Of a DNA stretch of 64,000 nt, positions 1 to 9,090 are shown piece by piece. Under the pieces are notes generated by a model. It saw only the letters and a list, made by a program, of their open reading frames with translations. It did not search any database and was not told where the DNA came from. The first letter of the stretch is position 1; each line of letters opens with the position of its first letter. Source of the DNA: Verrucomicrobiota bacterium. Lineage in GTDB: Bacteria; Verrucomicrobiota; Verrucomicrobiia; Chthoniobacterales; Terrimicrobiaceae. The stretch is taken from the NCBI GenBank assembly GCA_018970255.1, contig JAGWWS010000003.1, positions 45,968 to 109,967 on the forward strand. Direction: 5' to 3'. Position numbers and translations under genes: made by a program.

Positions 1-524
1 AGCTGTCCGGCGGCTGGAAACAACGCCTTGCGCTCGCCGCCTGCCTTCTCCACAAGCCGCGCCTGCTTTTGCTCGACGAACCCACGGCGGGCGTGGACCC
101 GAAGGCGCGGCGGGACTTTTGGGATGAAATCCACGAACTCGCCGCGCAGGGGCTCACCTTCCTCATTACGACGCACTACATGGACGAGGCGGAGCGCTGC
201 GACCGGCTCGCCTACATTTCCTACGGGGACCTGCTGGTGGACGGGACGGTGGACGAGGTCATCGATACCGCGCGGCTGACGACCTGGTCGGTCGAGGGCG
301 GGGATGCGCTGGGGCTGGCGCCACGGCTGCGCAGATGCGCCGGCGTAGGGCAGGTGGTGGCTTTCGGAAAATCGCTGCATGTGAGCGGTGCCGATGCCGG
401 GGCACTGGAAGGTGCGATCGCTCCCTTCCGCACGCCGGGATACGAGTGGAAGCGCGTCCGCTCCGGTTTGGAGGATGTTTTCATCCACCTCATGGAATCC
501 TCCACCGACAACTTTTCGCGGTGA
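1..524 (+). CDS. ABC transporter ATP-binding protein (C-terminal part; 5' end lies outside the window)
   Basis: Only the last 173 residues are present, read from base 3. The fragment opens on the ABC signature (LSGGWKQRLALA), followed by the Walker B segment (LLLLDEPTAGVD) and the switch histidine in TTHYMDEAERC, and then a roughly 90-residue C-terminal extension. The DEPTAGVDP and THYMDEAE forms are typical of ATPases serving ABC-2 type exporters (the CcmA/YbhF/DrrA group), which drive drug, lipid or polysaccharide export. The Walker A loop lies upstream of the window. The stop codon overlaps the start of the next gene, an ABC-2 permease, in the arrangement TGATG, so the two are surely one transporter. 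The substrate cannot be told from sequence. Confidence 0.93.
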   Translation, partial: LSGGWKQRLALAACLLHKPRLLLLDEPTAGVDPKARRDFWDEIHELAAQGLTFLITTHYMDEAERCDRLAYISYGDLLVDGTVDEVIDTARLTTWSVEGGDALGLAPRLRRCAGVGQVVAFGKSLHVSGADAGALEGAIAPFRTPGYEWKRVRSGLEDVFIHLMESSTDNFSR

Positions 525-1663
525 TGGGTGGCGGCATTTTTTCATTCCGCCGCCTGTGGGCGATGATCGTGAAGGAATTCATCCAGATGGCGCGCGACCG
601 CATGACCTTCGCGATGATCCTTGGAATCCCGGTGATGCAGTTGCTGGTTTTCGGTTTCGTCATCAACACCGATCCCCGGCACATGGCGACGGCGGTGTTG
701 CTGGCGGACTCGGGTCCGCACGGGCGCACGCTCCTCGAGGGGCTGAAGAACAGCACCTACTTCGATTTCGTGAAACAAGTCGCCGACGAGGCGGAGGGCA
801 GGATGCTGCTCACGCGCGGGCGGGTGCAATTCCTGGTGCAGATTCCCGAAAACTTTTCCCGCGACCTTTTGCGCGGCGACCGCCCGGCGGTTCTGTTGGA
901 AGCCGATGCGAGCGACCCGACCGCCACAAGCGGCGGGATTTCCGCACTGGGCGGCATCCTGAACACGGCGCTGCTCGCCGACTTCAAGGGTCCACTTGCC
1001 AGGCTCGCGCAGGACCCGCCGCCAATCGAGATGCGGGTGCATGCGCTCTACAACCCCGAGGCGATCACGCAATACAACATCGTGCCGGGATTGATGGGCG
1101 TGGTGTTGATGATGACGCTGGTGCTCGTCACGGGCTTGGCGATCACGCGGGAAACCGAGCGCGGGACGATGGAAAACCTCCTCTCGATGCCGCTTCGACC
1201 GATCGAGGTGATGGTCGGGAAAATCACGCCCTACATTTTCGTGGGCTACATCCAGATCGGGATCATCCTCCTCGCGGCGCGGTTTGTTTTCGATGTGCCG
1301 GTGCAAGGGAACCTGTTGCTGCTCCTGGCGGCATCGCTCTTCTACATCGCGGCGAACCTGGCGATGGGAATCACCTTTTCCACAATCGCAAAAAACCAAC
1401 TGCAGGCGATGCAGATGTCCGCCTTCGTGTTCCTGCCGTCGATCCTGCTCTCGGGCTACCTCTTTCCGTTCCGCGGGATGCCCGGCTGGGCGCAGGCGGT
1501 GGGCGAGGTTTTGCCCATCACGCATTTCATCCGGATCGCGCGCGGCGTGATGCTGAAGGGCATCGGCTTCGGGGACCTCGGGTTCGAATTGTGGCCGATC
1601 GCGCTGTTTGCGGTCGTGGTCCTTTTTATCGGCGTGGCGCGCTACCGGCAGACGCTGGATTGA
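524..1663 (+). CDS. ABC-2 type transporter permease (YbhS/YhhJ-like)
   Basis: This 379-residue integral membrane protein is the permease partner of the preceding ATPase. I chose the ATG at 524, which overlaps the ATPase stop; the open frame continues upstream only inside that gene. One transmembrane segment lies near residues 27-46. A periplasmic domain of about 130 residues follows, then five or six C-terminal segments. The stretch ITRETERGTMENLLSMP after the second segment is the conserved cytoplasmic motif of the ABC2_membrane_3 family (YbhS, YhhJ), and LPITHFIRIARG near the C-terminus is also typical. YbhS-like proteins usually act as heterodimers, but only one permease is present downstream here. 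It ends 41 bp before the convergent ugd gene. Confidence 0.9.
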   Translation: MGGGIFSFRRLWAMIVKEFIQMARDRMTFAMILGIPVMQLLVFGFVINTDPRHMATAVLLADSGPHGRTLLEGLKNSTYFDFVKQVADEAEGRMLLTRGRVQFLVQIPENFSRDLLRGDRPAVLLEADASDPTATSGGISALGGILNTALLADFKGPLARLAQDPPPIEMRVHALYNPEAITQYNIVPGLMGVVLMMTLVLVTGLAITRETERGTMENLLSMPLRPIEVMVGKITPYIFVGYIQIGIILLAARFVFDVPVQGNLLLLLAASLFYIAANLAMGITFSTIAKNQLQAMQMSAFVFLPSILLSGYLFPFRGMPGWAQAVGEVLPITHFIRIARGVMLKGIGFGDLGFELWPIALFAVVVLFIGVARYRQTLD

Positions 1664-1704
1664 AAGCAGCTTCCACGGCGAATCCGGGGACCGCGCCCCA
1701 CCGG

Positions 1705-3009
1705 TTAGCTGCGGCCGATGCTGGTGTAGGTGAAGCCGGCTTCGCGGGCGGTTTTCGGGTCGAGGAGGTTGCGGCCGTCGAAGAGGAGCGGGGTGTGCAT
1801 GGCTTTGCGCAACTCGGCGAGGTCCACGGCGGCGAATTCCTTCCACTCGGTGGCGATGACCAGGGCTTCGGCACCCTGGGCGGCTTCGAGCGGGGATTTG
1901 GCGATTTTTGCGCCCCCGATGAGTTTGAACTCGACGGCTTTTTCCGCGCCCTTCGGGTCGTAGGCGGTGACTTCGGCGCCTTCGTTGAGGAGGTCGTTGA
2001 CGAGGTCGATGGCGACGGAGGAGCGGACATCGTCGGTGTCGGGCTTGAAGGCGAGGCCCCAGACGGCGATTTTTTTGTCCTTCAGCACCCAGAGGGCTTC
2101 GCGGATTTTCGCGAGGAAGCGGTCGCGCTGGCCGCGGTTGATTTTTTCAACCTCCTTGAGGAGCGTGAAGGGGACGCCGAGGTCTTCGCTGATGGCGATG
2201 AAGGCGGCGATGTCCTTCGGGAAGCAGGAGCCGCCGTAGCCGATGCCGGCGTTGAGGAAGTTGCGGCCGATGCGCTTGTCGGAGCCGATGCCGTCGGCGA
2301 CCTTCTCGACATCGGCGCCGCTGGCTTCGCAAATGCGGGCAACGGCGTTGATGTAGGAGATTTTCAGTGCGAGGAAGGAATTCGCGGCGTGCTTGATGAG
2401 TTCGGCGGAATTGATGTCCGTGACGAGGACGGGCGCCATGAAGGGTTCGTAGATTTTTTGCATCATGGCGATGGCGCGCTCGCTGTTGCCGCCGATGACG
2501 ATGCGGTCGGGCTTCATGAGGTCCGGGACGGCGCAGCCCTCGCGCAGGAACTCGGGGTTGCTGACGACATCGAACTCGGCACCGGTCTTGTTGTAGCGGC
2601 GGATGGTGTCGGCGACCTTCTCGCCGGTTTTCACTGGGACGGTGCTCTTGTCGACGATGACGCGGTATTGACCCTGTTTCAGGACGGCGGCGATTTCGCG
2701 AGCGACCTTCTCGATGTAGGAGAGGTCGACGCTGCCATCCGGCTGCGGCGGCGTGGGGACTGCGATGAACACGACATCGGAGCCGTCGACACCCTCCTCG
2801 GTGCTGGTGGTGAAGTGGAGGCGCTTCGCGGCGACATTCCGGTGGATGAGGTCCTCTAGGCCGGGCTCGTAGATGGGGATTTGCCCCTTGAGGAGCTGCT
2901 GGACTTTCTTTTCGTTGTTGTCGACGCAGATGACATTGTGGCCGACCTCGGCGAAGCAGGCGCCGGAGACGAGGCCGACATAGCCGGATCCGATAATGCA
3001 GAGTTTCAT
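1705..3009 (-). CDS. ugd: UDP-glucose 6-dehydrogenase
   Basis: This 434-residue protein oxidises UDP-glucose to UDP-glucuronate with two NAD+, supplying precursors for LPS and exopolysaccharide. The start MKLCIIGSGYVGLVSG gives a Rossmann loop immediately at the N-terminus, and the frame upstream of it runs into lptD. The catalytic cysteine sits in GGSCFPKD near residue 260, and the central dimer domain and C-terminal UDP-binding domain (ending in FDGRNLLDP) are complete. The length matches the bacterial Ugd/TuaD family. It lies 20 bp after lptD as the last gene of a minus-strand envelope operon that also contains galE, so two UDP-hexose-modifying enzymes are made together. Confidence 0.96.
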   Translation of the reverse strand: MKLCIIGSGYVGLVSGACFAEVGHNVICVDNNEKKVQQLLKGQIPIYEPGLEDLIHRNVAAKRLHFTTSTEEGVDGSDVVFIAVPTPPQPDGSVDLSYIEKVAREIAAVLKQGQYRVIVDKSTVPVKTGEKVADTIRRYNKTGAEFDVVSNPEFLREGCAVPDLMKPDRIVIGGNSERAIAMMQKIYEPFMAPVLVTDINSAELIKHAANSFLALKISYINAVARICEASGADVEKVADGIGSDKRIGRNFLNAGIGYGGSCFPKDIAAFIAISEDLGVPFTLLKEVEKINRGQRDRFLAKIREALWVLKDKKIAVWGLAFKPDTDDVRSSVAIDLVNDLLNEGAEVTAYDPKGAEKAVEFKLIGGAKIAKSPLEAAQGAEALVIATEWKEFAAVDLAELRKAMHTPLLFDGRNLLDPKTAREAGFTYTSIGRS

Positions 3010-3029
3010 GTGTTTTTTTGGAGAGTGGC

Positions 3030-5336
3030 TTACTCGACGGCTCCCGCGGGCTGCTGCGAGGTGCCCTGGCTGAAGGCGAGCGGGAGGGTGACCTGCGGGG
3101 CGTCCTTGAGCGTCATCATGAACATGACGCCGAACTGCTGGTCGCCGCCTTCGTTGTCGCGGACCTCCGCGCCGATGGAGGCGACCCAACTGGTGAGGTC
3201 GCGGTTGATGAAGTAGCGCTGGTATTGCATGACCTGCGAGTTGAACTCGTATTGCTCATAAAGACTGACGCTCCAGTTTTCGTTGATGCGCCAGAAGGCA
3301 TAAAAATTGAGTTGGCTGTCGTCGCTGAAAAAATCGTTGCCGTCGATGTAGCGGTGGCCGATCGCGAATCGGGTATCGCGTGTGGGCATAAAGCTGAGTG
3401 TGGTGTTGACCTCTGTGAAGCCCTCCTCCATGACGGGGATTTGGGAGGCAACCGCGAGGGAAGACCACGGGACAGGATTGAATTGGAGATTGTTGAAAAG
3501 ATTCGAGACGCCGGCAGACGAGTAGGGATTGTCGATATTGGCATCCATGAAGGAATTGAAGGAGAGCCAGTTCATCGTGTCATCATCGCGGCGTGTTTGC
3601 AGGCGTTGATTCAGGCCGATGCGGACGATGTTCCAACTATCGATGGAATCGATCGCGGTGAACTGCGGGAAGTCGAGTGGGAGGAGTTGGGTGGAAGGAA
3701 CGATGCGGTCGAACTGGTAGATTTCGTCCGGTCCGGGGCCCATGTTGTAAACGCCTGAGTAGTTCACAAACGGCTCAAGCACATGGCGGAGCCCGTCGAG
3801 GCCGAGCCAGCGGCTCTGGACCTGCTCGAAAGCGCGGGAGATTTTTGTCGAGGCTGTGATGCCATAGTTGGCGACAGGGCGGAAGACGGCGCCATTTTGC
3901 TGCAGATTGGTGCTGGGAAGGTTGGGAGGATTTTCCGATGTGGCGCTACCCTGGAATGGAACTAATTGACCGGAGACTGGGTCGAAGACTGGCGTGCCGC
4001 CGGCTGGCTGGATGAAGGTGCCGCTCGCGCTATACCAAGTGCCGCGAAAACCAGCACGAGGCGTAATATTTAACCAATTGAAAGCCGATGTGGGCAGCGA
4101 GATTTGATGGAACGAATCCAAGCGGGTCGCGCCATAATCCTGAAAGTTTTGCTGACCGAGCGCCGGATCGTTTGAAAAAGAGCGCTCGAGAGAGGCCACC
4201 CCCGTTTCGCCGTCGTATTGAATCGGCAGACCAAAGAGTGGTTGCTGTTTGAAATCAAAAACGAACTCCGGCTTGCGTTCGGTGACGTCTTGAAAGTCGT
4301 TTACCTGCCAGCGGCCGATCAGGTTCAGTGTGTAAACCTCATCCCACTTGGTGAGGGAAAGCACGTTGTCGGGTTGGGGGTTGATTGCATATTGCGCCGG
4401 GTAAAAATCTTCGAGAAAATCGACATCACTTAGGACGTTGATATCTGCGGTGCCGTAAATGTCGTCAGTTAGAAAAAGTCGCTGCTGGAAAGAGACCCGA
4501 TAACGGTTTGTGGTCTTGGTTTCCGGTGGTTCGCCCGGCGCCTCGACGCTGGTGACATCGGTGTTTTCAAACACGTAATCGGCGCTGAATTTTCCGTAGT
4601 TCCGGTTGTCCGGACCGTAAGCCATTTCCAGATCGATTCCGACCGAGGGGCCAAACTCTGTGCGCTCTTCAAAGCGGACGGTGGCATCCACTCCAGAGAC
4701 CACCGGAAAACTGTATCCAAACAGCAAATACGCACCCCACCGCGAATCGTATCCCGGAAGGAACTGAAAGCCCGTGTTGTCCAAATTTGCGAAGAGATAC
4801 GGGAACCAGAAGATCGGAGTCTGCCCGACATACACGGTGCTTCCGGTGATGACCACGCGATCGTCAGGATAAAACCTCATGTGTCGCGGACGGACATGAA
4901 AATCGGGCTTGGACGAATCGTGCGTGGTTGCGGAACCATCGGTGATCCGAAATTCCCGCTGGGACATGGCCCGGAAGTTGAAAGCACGGAAATACATCGG
5001 GAACTCCGAACCCGAAACCTCGAGGGCGCGCATCTGTTTGGTTTCGAGGTTGAAAAGGGCCCGCTGCGCCGTGAGAAGTTGATTCGGGGTGTAAAAACGG
5101 ATGTTGCCGGAGAGCAAAACATCACGGGTCTCCGGGTTGTATTCCGCGTAGTCGCAAAAAATACTGTAGTCGCCGTAATGGATTTGCACATTGTCCTCGG
5201 CGATGGCGACGCCTTGGTCGAAGCGCGTATTCCCATCGGCCGTGATCTCAACCGGAATGTCCCCAAAATTTCCGAACTGCGCGAAGGCACAAGGCACGGC
5301 GACAGCGGCGCACAGTCCGAGAAGGAACTTCCTCAT
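3030..5336 (-). CDS. lptD: LPS-assembly protein LptD-like outer-membrane protein
   Basis: A 768-residue exported protein. The ATG at 5336 gives a clean signal peptide (MRKFLLGLCAAVAVPCAFA). An upstream Met would add 13 residues ahead of this signal and is less likely. Residues of about 30-150 form an OstA/LptA-like beta-jellyroll (PVEITADGNTRFDQG, then HYGDYSIFCDYAEYNPETR). The rest is rich in alternating aromatic and polar strands, as expected for the LptD barrel that inserts LPS into the outer leaflet. The region is less GC-rich than its neighbours. It sits between a GT39 glycosyltransferase and ugd, all on the minus strand. Lineage LptD proteins are divergent, so the family call is firmer than exact equivalence to E. 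coli LptD. Confidence 0.85.
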   Translation of the reverse strand: MRKFLLGLCAAVAVPCAFAQFGNFGDIPVEITADGNTRFDQGVAIAEDNVQIHYGDYSIFCDYAEYNPETRDVLLSGNIRFYTPNQLLTAQRALFNLETKQMRALEVSGSEFPMYFRAFNFRAMSQREFRITDGSATTHDSSKPDFHVRPRHMRFYPDDRVVITGSTVYVGQTPIFWFPYLFANLDNTGFQFLPGYDSRWGAYLLFGYSFPVVSGVDATVRFEERTEFGPSVGIDLEMAYGPDNRNYGKFSADYVFENTDVTSVEAPGEPPETKTTNRYRVSFQQRLFLTDDIYGTADINVLSDVDFLEDFYPAQYAINPQPDNVLSLTKWDEVYTLNLIGRWQVNDFQDVTERKPEFVFDFKQQPLFGLPIQYDGETGVASLERSFSNDPALGQQNFQDYGATRLDSFHQISLPTSAFNWLNITPRAGFRGTWYSASGTFIQPAGGTPVFDPVSGQLVPFQGSATSENPPNLPSTNLQQNGAVFRPVANYGITASTKISRAFEQVQSRWLGLDGLRHVLEPFVNYSGVYNMGPGPDEIYQFDRIVPSTQLLPLDFPQFTAIDSIDSWNIVRIGLNQRLQTRRDDDTMNWLSFNSFMDANIDNPYSSAGVSNLFNNLQFNPVPWSSLAVASQIPVMEEGFTEVNTTLSFMPTRDTRFAIGHRYIDGNDFFSDDSQLNFYAFWRINENWSVSLYEQYEFNSQVMQYQRYFINRDLTSWVASIGAEVRDNEGGDQQFGVMFMMTLKDAPQVTLPLAFSQGTSQQPAGAVE

Positions 5337-5392
5337 CAAGCCTTCATTTAACACGAGTCGCGTTTGCCATGGCAAGATTGGTCTGGGTGGGC

Positions 5393-7000
5393 TCAGGGGG
5401 CGCCGGGCTGCGGCGGAGAATAGGACTTCCCGAGATAAACGAAAACCGGATGCGTTCCCGGGACATGGATTTTCCCGAGCGCTTCATGTGACTGGAAAAA
5501 ACCCAATTCGGTCTTGGGCTCCTCGTTCCAAGAAAGGACAAGCGCATTTTTTCCAATCCAGGATTGATGGTTGATCCATCGCAAACGCTTGGGGCCCTCG
5601 CGGGGAAGCCAAACGAGGTTTTTCAACTCTGGAGCGTAAAAGGCGGTGATGGCCGCGAGTTGGTAATTCGCAGCACACACGAACTCCGCACCGGACGATT
5701 GAAATTTTTTCTCAATCGCGGCGGCGGTTTGGCGAGTTTCTAAGATTTCGCCGAGCTTGAGTCGCAGATCGCCAAGTTGCTTTTGAACCAACGCAGAAAA
5801 ACCCGCAGACGATCGGACCTCGGGCGGAGCTGGCAGGAAGTTCCTCGGGGAAAGGGGCGAGTTTGGCGGCATGGCCGCCAAGGAAATTCCGACCGCGGCA
5901 ACGAGATCTCCTGCCACGAGAATGCCCAGCGCCCACTTTCGCCAAAGCGCGCCAAAGCGATCCCAATTCCCAGCAACGAGAATCAAGCCGCCGAGGAAAG
6001 CAGACATCGGCCAATTGGCCTCGATTTTGGCTTTCGCTGCTGAAAAAGCGAAGAAGGCCACCACCACCCAGAAAAAGGCGGCGGGAAAAAGAAATACAGG
6101 CTCGCGAAGTCGTGATGTCGCCGAACGAAAGCACAACAACCCGAGAACCGGCGAGACGATCACCACGAGGTAAACGATGTAGTTTCCCAGCTTGTCGAAG
6201 TTAATGAGTGACTCCTGTTGATTGCGGAAACCATGGCGCAATTGAAATCCGAACGAGGCCCAGTCGTTTTGGGCGTTCCAGATGATGACCGGCGAGAAGA
6301 TCGCGAGTGCGACCAGTCCCGCCAAAAGCGTTCCCCAGAAAATCCGTATCCGTTTGCCGGGACTGGCGAGCCAGAGCAGCCCGAGCCCCCCGAAGAAAAG
6401 CACCATCGTGTATTTCGAAAGGGCGCCGACACCTGCAGCCAATCCAGCTCCGAGCCACCACATCCAAGACCCGCCAGACTGGACGCCTTTCCAAGCACAC
6501 AGCATCGCCACAGCGAAGGCAGGAATGAGCAAGGTATCCGGCGTGGTTAGGAAAGCATTGCCGGAAAAAATCGGGGCCAGCAGCAGGAAAATCCCGGCAC
6601 GATTGCCGGCGGCCATTCCATAAAGCGAAGAGGCCAGCGCCCGCCCCGCGAGTGCGACGACCACTCCCGAAAGCACGGAAAAAAAGCGGACCGCAAATTC
6701 AGAGTGGCCGAAAAGAGCAGACCCGGCGGCAATCGACCACGCAACCAGCGGAGGATGGTCATAGTAACCGAGTTGCGGATGAAGCGACCAGAGCCAGTAG
6801 TAGCATTCATCGTAAATGAGACCCAGGGACGACGCGGCCCAGAACTTCCATAAAGTTGTTGCGAAAAGAACTGCAAAGAAAATGCCCGTGGCATCGATGG
6901 CCCGTGTCCAGTCTTGCTTGGACAGGCTGTTATCTGATGGCTGGCCGTTCGAGAGACTCAATCGCCGTAACCGTTGGGGTGTTTCGTGTGCCAAGCCCAC
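5393..7000 (-). CDS. ArnT/PMT-like membrane glycosyltransferase (GT39/GT83 type)
   Basis: A 535-residue polytopic membrane protein with about eleven hydrophobic segments and a C-terminal soluble region of roughly 150 residues. The first extracytoplasmic loop carries DECYYWLWS, the acidic DE motif of the PMT/ArnT superfamily, followed by YYDHPPLVAW. This family moves sugars from polyprenyl-phosphate donors onto lipid A or proteins on the periplasmic face; acceptor and sugar are unknown here. The ATG start at 7000 overlaps the end of galE by 43 nt. A TTG at 6961 overlapping the galE stop (TTGA) would give 522 residues and is a credible alternative. Position between galE and lptD suggests a role in LPS or lipid A glycosylation. 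Confidence 0.86.
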   Translation of the reverse strand: MGLAHETPQRLRRLSLSNGQPSDNSLSKQDWTRAIDATGIFFAVLFATTLWKFWAASSLGLIYDECYYWLWSLHPQLGYYDHPPLVAWSIAAGSALFGHSEFAVRFFSVLSGVVVALAGRALASSLYGMAAGNRAGIFLLLAPIFSGNAFLTTPDTLLIPAFAVAMLCAWKGVQSGGSWMWWLGAGLAAGVGALSKYTMVLFFGGLGLLWLASPGKRIRIFWGTLLAGLVALAIFSPVIIWNAQNDWASFGFQLRHGFRNQQESLINFDKLGNYIVYLVVIVSPVLGLLCFRSATSRLREPVFLFPAAFFWVVVAFFAFSAAKAKIEANWPMSAFLGGLILVAGNWDRFGALWRKWALGILVAGDLVAAVGISLAAMPPNSPLSPRNFLPAPPEVRSSAGFSALVQKQLGDLRLKLGEILETRQTAAAIEKKFQSSGAEFVCAANYQLAAITAFYAPELKNLVWLPREGPKRLRWINHQSWIGKNALVLSWNEEPKTELGFFQSHEALGKIHVPGTHPVFVYLGKSYSPPQPGAP

Positions 7001-7932
7001 GCGCTTTCCACGATGGGCAGGATGTTTTGAAACTTCGGTTGCCAGCCGAGATCAGCGCGGATTTTTTCGGACGATGCGATGAGCCGGGGTGGGTCGCCGG
7101 GGCGACGCGGTTTTTCCACGGCTTTGATCTCGCGGCCGGTGACTTTCCGGCAAGTGTCGATGACTTCGCACACGGAAGTTCCGCCACCAGTGCCGAGATT
7201 GTAGAATCCGGATTTTTCAGACTGCACCGCGAGGATGTGGGCCACTGCGAGATCGAGAATGTGAATGTAGTCGCGAATGCAAGTGCCATCCGGAGTGGGG
7301 TAGTCCGTTCCGTAGATTTCGACAGACTCCCGCTGGCCGAGTGCGACTTTGAGGATGTTCGGGATCAGATGCGTTTCGATGCGATGGTCCTCGCCAAAGG
7401 TGGCGGAGGCACCGGCCGCGTTGAAGTAGCGCAGGGCGACGAACGAAAGACCGTGAATCTCGCGATACCAGCCGAGGATTTTTTCGAACATCAGCTTGGA
7501 TTCGCCGTAAGGGTTGATCGGTCGCTGCGGGAGTGATTCATCGATCGGCATACGCTCCGGGATTCCGAAGGTGGCGCAGGTGGATGAGAAAACGAACTTC
7601 CGGACATTCGCGGCAACGGCGGCGTCGAGCAGGTTGATGCCGTTGGCCACATTGTTTCGAAAATACTTCGAGGGGTTCTGCATCGATTCGCCGACGAGGG
7701 CGTTGGCCGCGAAATGCATGACGGCTTCGGGACGGAAGGAGTTGAAAGCCGCTTCCAGTCCGGCGCGGTCGGAGAGATCGCCCTGGAAAAAAACCGCCCG
7801 CGGGTCGATCGCGCGCTTGTGTCCTTCGCTGAGATTGTCGAAGACGGCGACTTCGAATCCGCGATTGAGCATCTCCTCGACGCAAATGCTGCCGATGTAA
7901 CCGGCGCCGCCGGTGACCAGAATTTTTTTCAT
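6958..7932 (-). CDS. galE: UDP-glucose 4-epimerase
   Basis: A 324-residue extended short-chain dehydrogenase that interconverts UDP-glucose and UDP-galactose. The start MKKILVTGGAGYIGS places the NAD-binding GGAGYIG loop at residues 8-14. The catalytic pair is Tyr142 and Lys146 in YGESK, preceded by the active-site SST at about 116-118. The usual VYG after that serine cluster is TFG here, a mild variant. RYFNAAGA and the C-terminal RPGDPPRL motif are classical for GalE. An in-frame Met 17 codons upstream would precede the Rossmann strand and was not used. It lies between rodA and a GT39 glycosyltransferase, so it probably feeds UDP-galactose to envelope glycan synthesis. Confidence 0.95.
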   Translation of the reverse strand: MKKILVTGGAGYIGSICVEEMLNRGFEVAVFDNLSEGHKRAIDPRAVFFQGDLSDRAGLEAAFNSFRPEAVMHFAANALVGESMQNPSKYFRNNVANGINLLDAAVAANVRKFVFSSTCATFGIPERMPIDESLPQRPINPYGESKLMFEKILGWYREIHGLSFVALRYFNAAGASATFGEDHRIETHLIPNILKVALGQRESVEIYGTDYPTPDGTCIRDYIHILDLAVAHILAVQSEKSGFYNLGTGGGTSVCEVIDTCRKVTGREIKAVEKPRRPGDPPRLIASSEKIRADLGWQPKFQNILPIVESAWAWHTKHPNGYGD

Positions 7933-7989
7933 GAAGAGCGCGAGTATTGGCGGGCCTGAAGCAGGCGGGCAATCAAATCCCAATGCGTC

Positions 7990-9090
7990 TCAGCGCGGAG
8001 ACCGCCGATAGATCCAAATACTTTGCAGGAGTCCGAAACCTACCAGTGTGACAAGAACGAAGGACCCGCCGTAGCTCACGAGCGGAAGGGGAAGACCCGT
8101 GATTGGCGTGAGCGAAATCGTCATGCCGATGTTCATGAAGGTGTGGGTGAAGAAAAGCAGTGTGATGCCCACAGCCAGCAAGCGCCCGAGCTCGTCTTCG
8201 GCCTGCAGCGCGACCAGAACCATGATCAAAAAAAGAATGGTGAATGCCGCGATCAGGATGACCCCACCCACAAATCCATGTTGCTCAGCCATAACGGAAA
8301 AAATGAAGTCGTTGTGAACAATCGTGTGCGGCAGGAATCCCAATGCGTTTTGTGAATCCGGCGCCATGTATCCCTTGCCCGCCCAACCGCCGGAGCCGAT
8401 TGCGATGAGTGATTGCATGATATTCCACCCGTCTCCAAGCGGATCGGCCTCGGGGTGCAGGAATGTGGTGATGCGCGAGTATTGGTAGGGCTTTAGCCCG
8501 AAGTGAACGACAAGCGGGATGAGCGCCACGCCAATCACGATCATGAGAATCAGCCAGCGCTTCGGAATGCGGCCGATATACATCATCGCCATCAATACCG
8601 GGATCCACACGATGCAAGAACCAAGGTCGGGTTGGATCAGAATCATGACCCAGGGCGCCCCGACGATCGCGCCGCAGCAGAGAATTCGCAAAAACGCCGG
8701 CATCGCGCGAGAGGTCGAGAGAAACAACGCGAGCGACATGATTCCCGCGATGATGGCGAGCTGGGAGGGTTGGAAACTTATCGGTCCAAGGTCGATCCAG
8801 CTTCGCGCGCCGTAGCGTTTTTCGCCGAAGAACATGGTTGCGACGAGTCCAAGCAAGCTCACGACATAGAGCGGAATCGCGCCGAATCGAACCCAGCGGT
8901 AGTCGAGAAGCGAAACCACGAAAAAGACCGGCAGACAAACCATGATCCAGGTGACCTGCGATTTCGCAAAGTCCTGATCGCGCATCCAGGTGGCGCTGTG
9001 GATCGCGTAAACCCCGAACGCCAGCAGGCCCATCATCAGGCCGAACAGCGGCCAGTTCATCCGGAGAAAGTGGCGCAACAACGGTTGCAT
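7990..9090 (-). CDS. rodA: Rod shape-determining SEDS peptidoglycan polymerase RodA
   Basis: A 366-residue protein with about ten transmembrane helices, belonging to the FtsW/RodA/SpoVE (SEDS) family of lipid II glycan polymerases. Typical motifs are visible: the segment around GARSWIDLGPISFQPSQ (family GA.RW...G...QPSE) and the C-terminal LPLPLVSYGGS. GWNIMQSLIAIGSGGWAGKG is the RodA version of the central loop. I chose the ATG at 9090, which overlaps the stop of the upstream ABC ATPase gene as TGATG. The frame remains open upstream only as an overlap of that gene. RodA works with a class B PBP in lateral wall elongation; no pbp2 or mre gene is in the window. Confidence 0.95.
   Translation of the reverse strand: MQPLLRHFLRMNWPLFGLMMGLLAFGVYAIHSATWMRDQDFAKSQVTWIMVCLPVFFVVSLLDYRWVRFGAIPLYVVSLLGLVATMFFGEKRYGARSWIDLGPISFQPSQLAIIAGIMSLALFLSTSRAMPAFLRILCCGAIVGAPWVMILIQPDLGSCIVWIPVLMAMMYIGRIPKRWLILMIVIGVALIPLVVHFGLKPYQYSRITTFLHPEADPLGDGWNIMQSLIAIGSGGWAGKGYMAPDSQNALGFLPHTIVHNDFIFSVMAEQHGFVGGVILIAAFTILFLIMVLVALQAEDELGRLLAVGITLLFFTHTFMNIGMTISLTPITGLPLPLVSYGGSFVLVTLVGFGLLQSIWIYRRSPR

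Noticed and set aside
1664..1704. Terminator hairpin between the permease and ugd
   Set aside because: The GC-rich bases do not form a clean stem with a T-run, so nothing is claimed.
388..2859. Long open frame on the plus strand over the permease end and ugd
   Set aside because: It overlaps two clear genes in another frame and strand, and its translation is Gly/Asp-rich low complexity, typical of GC-rich antisense frames.
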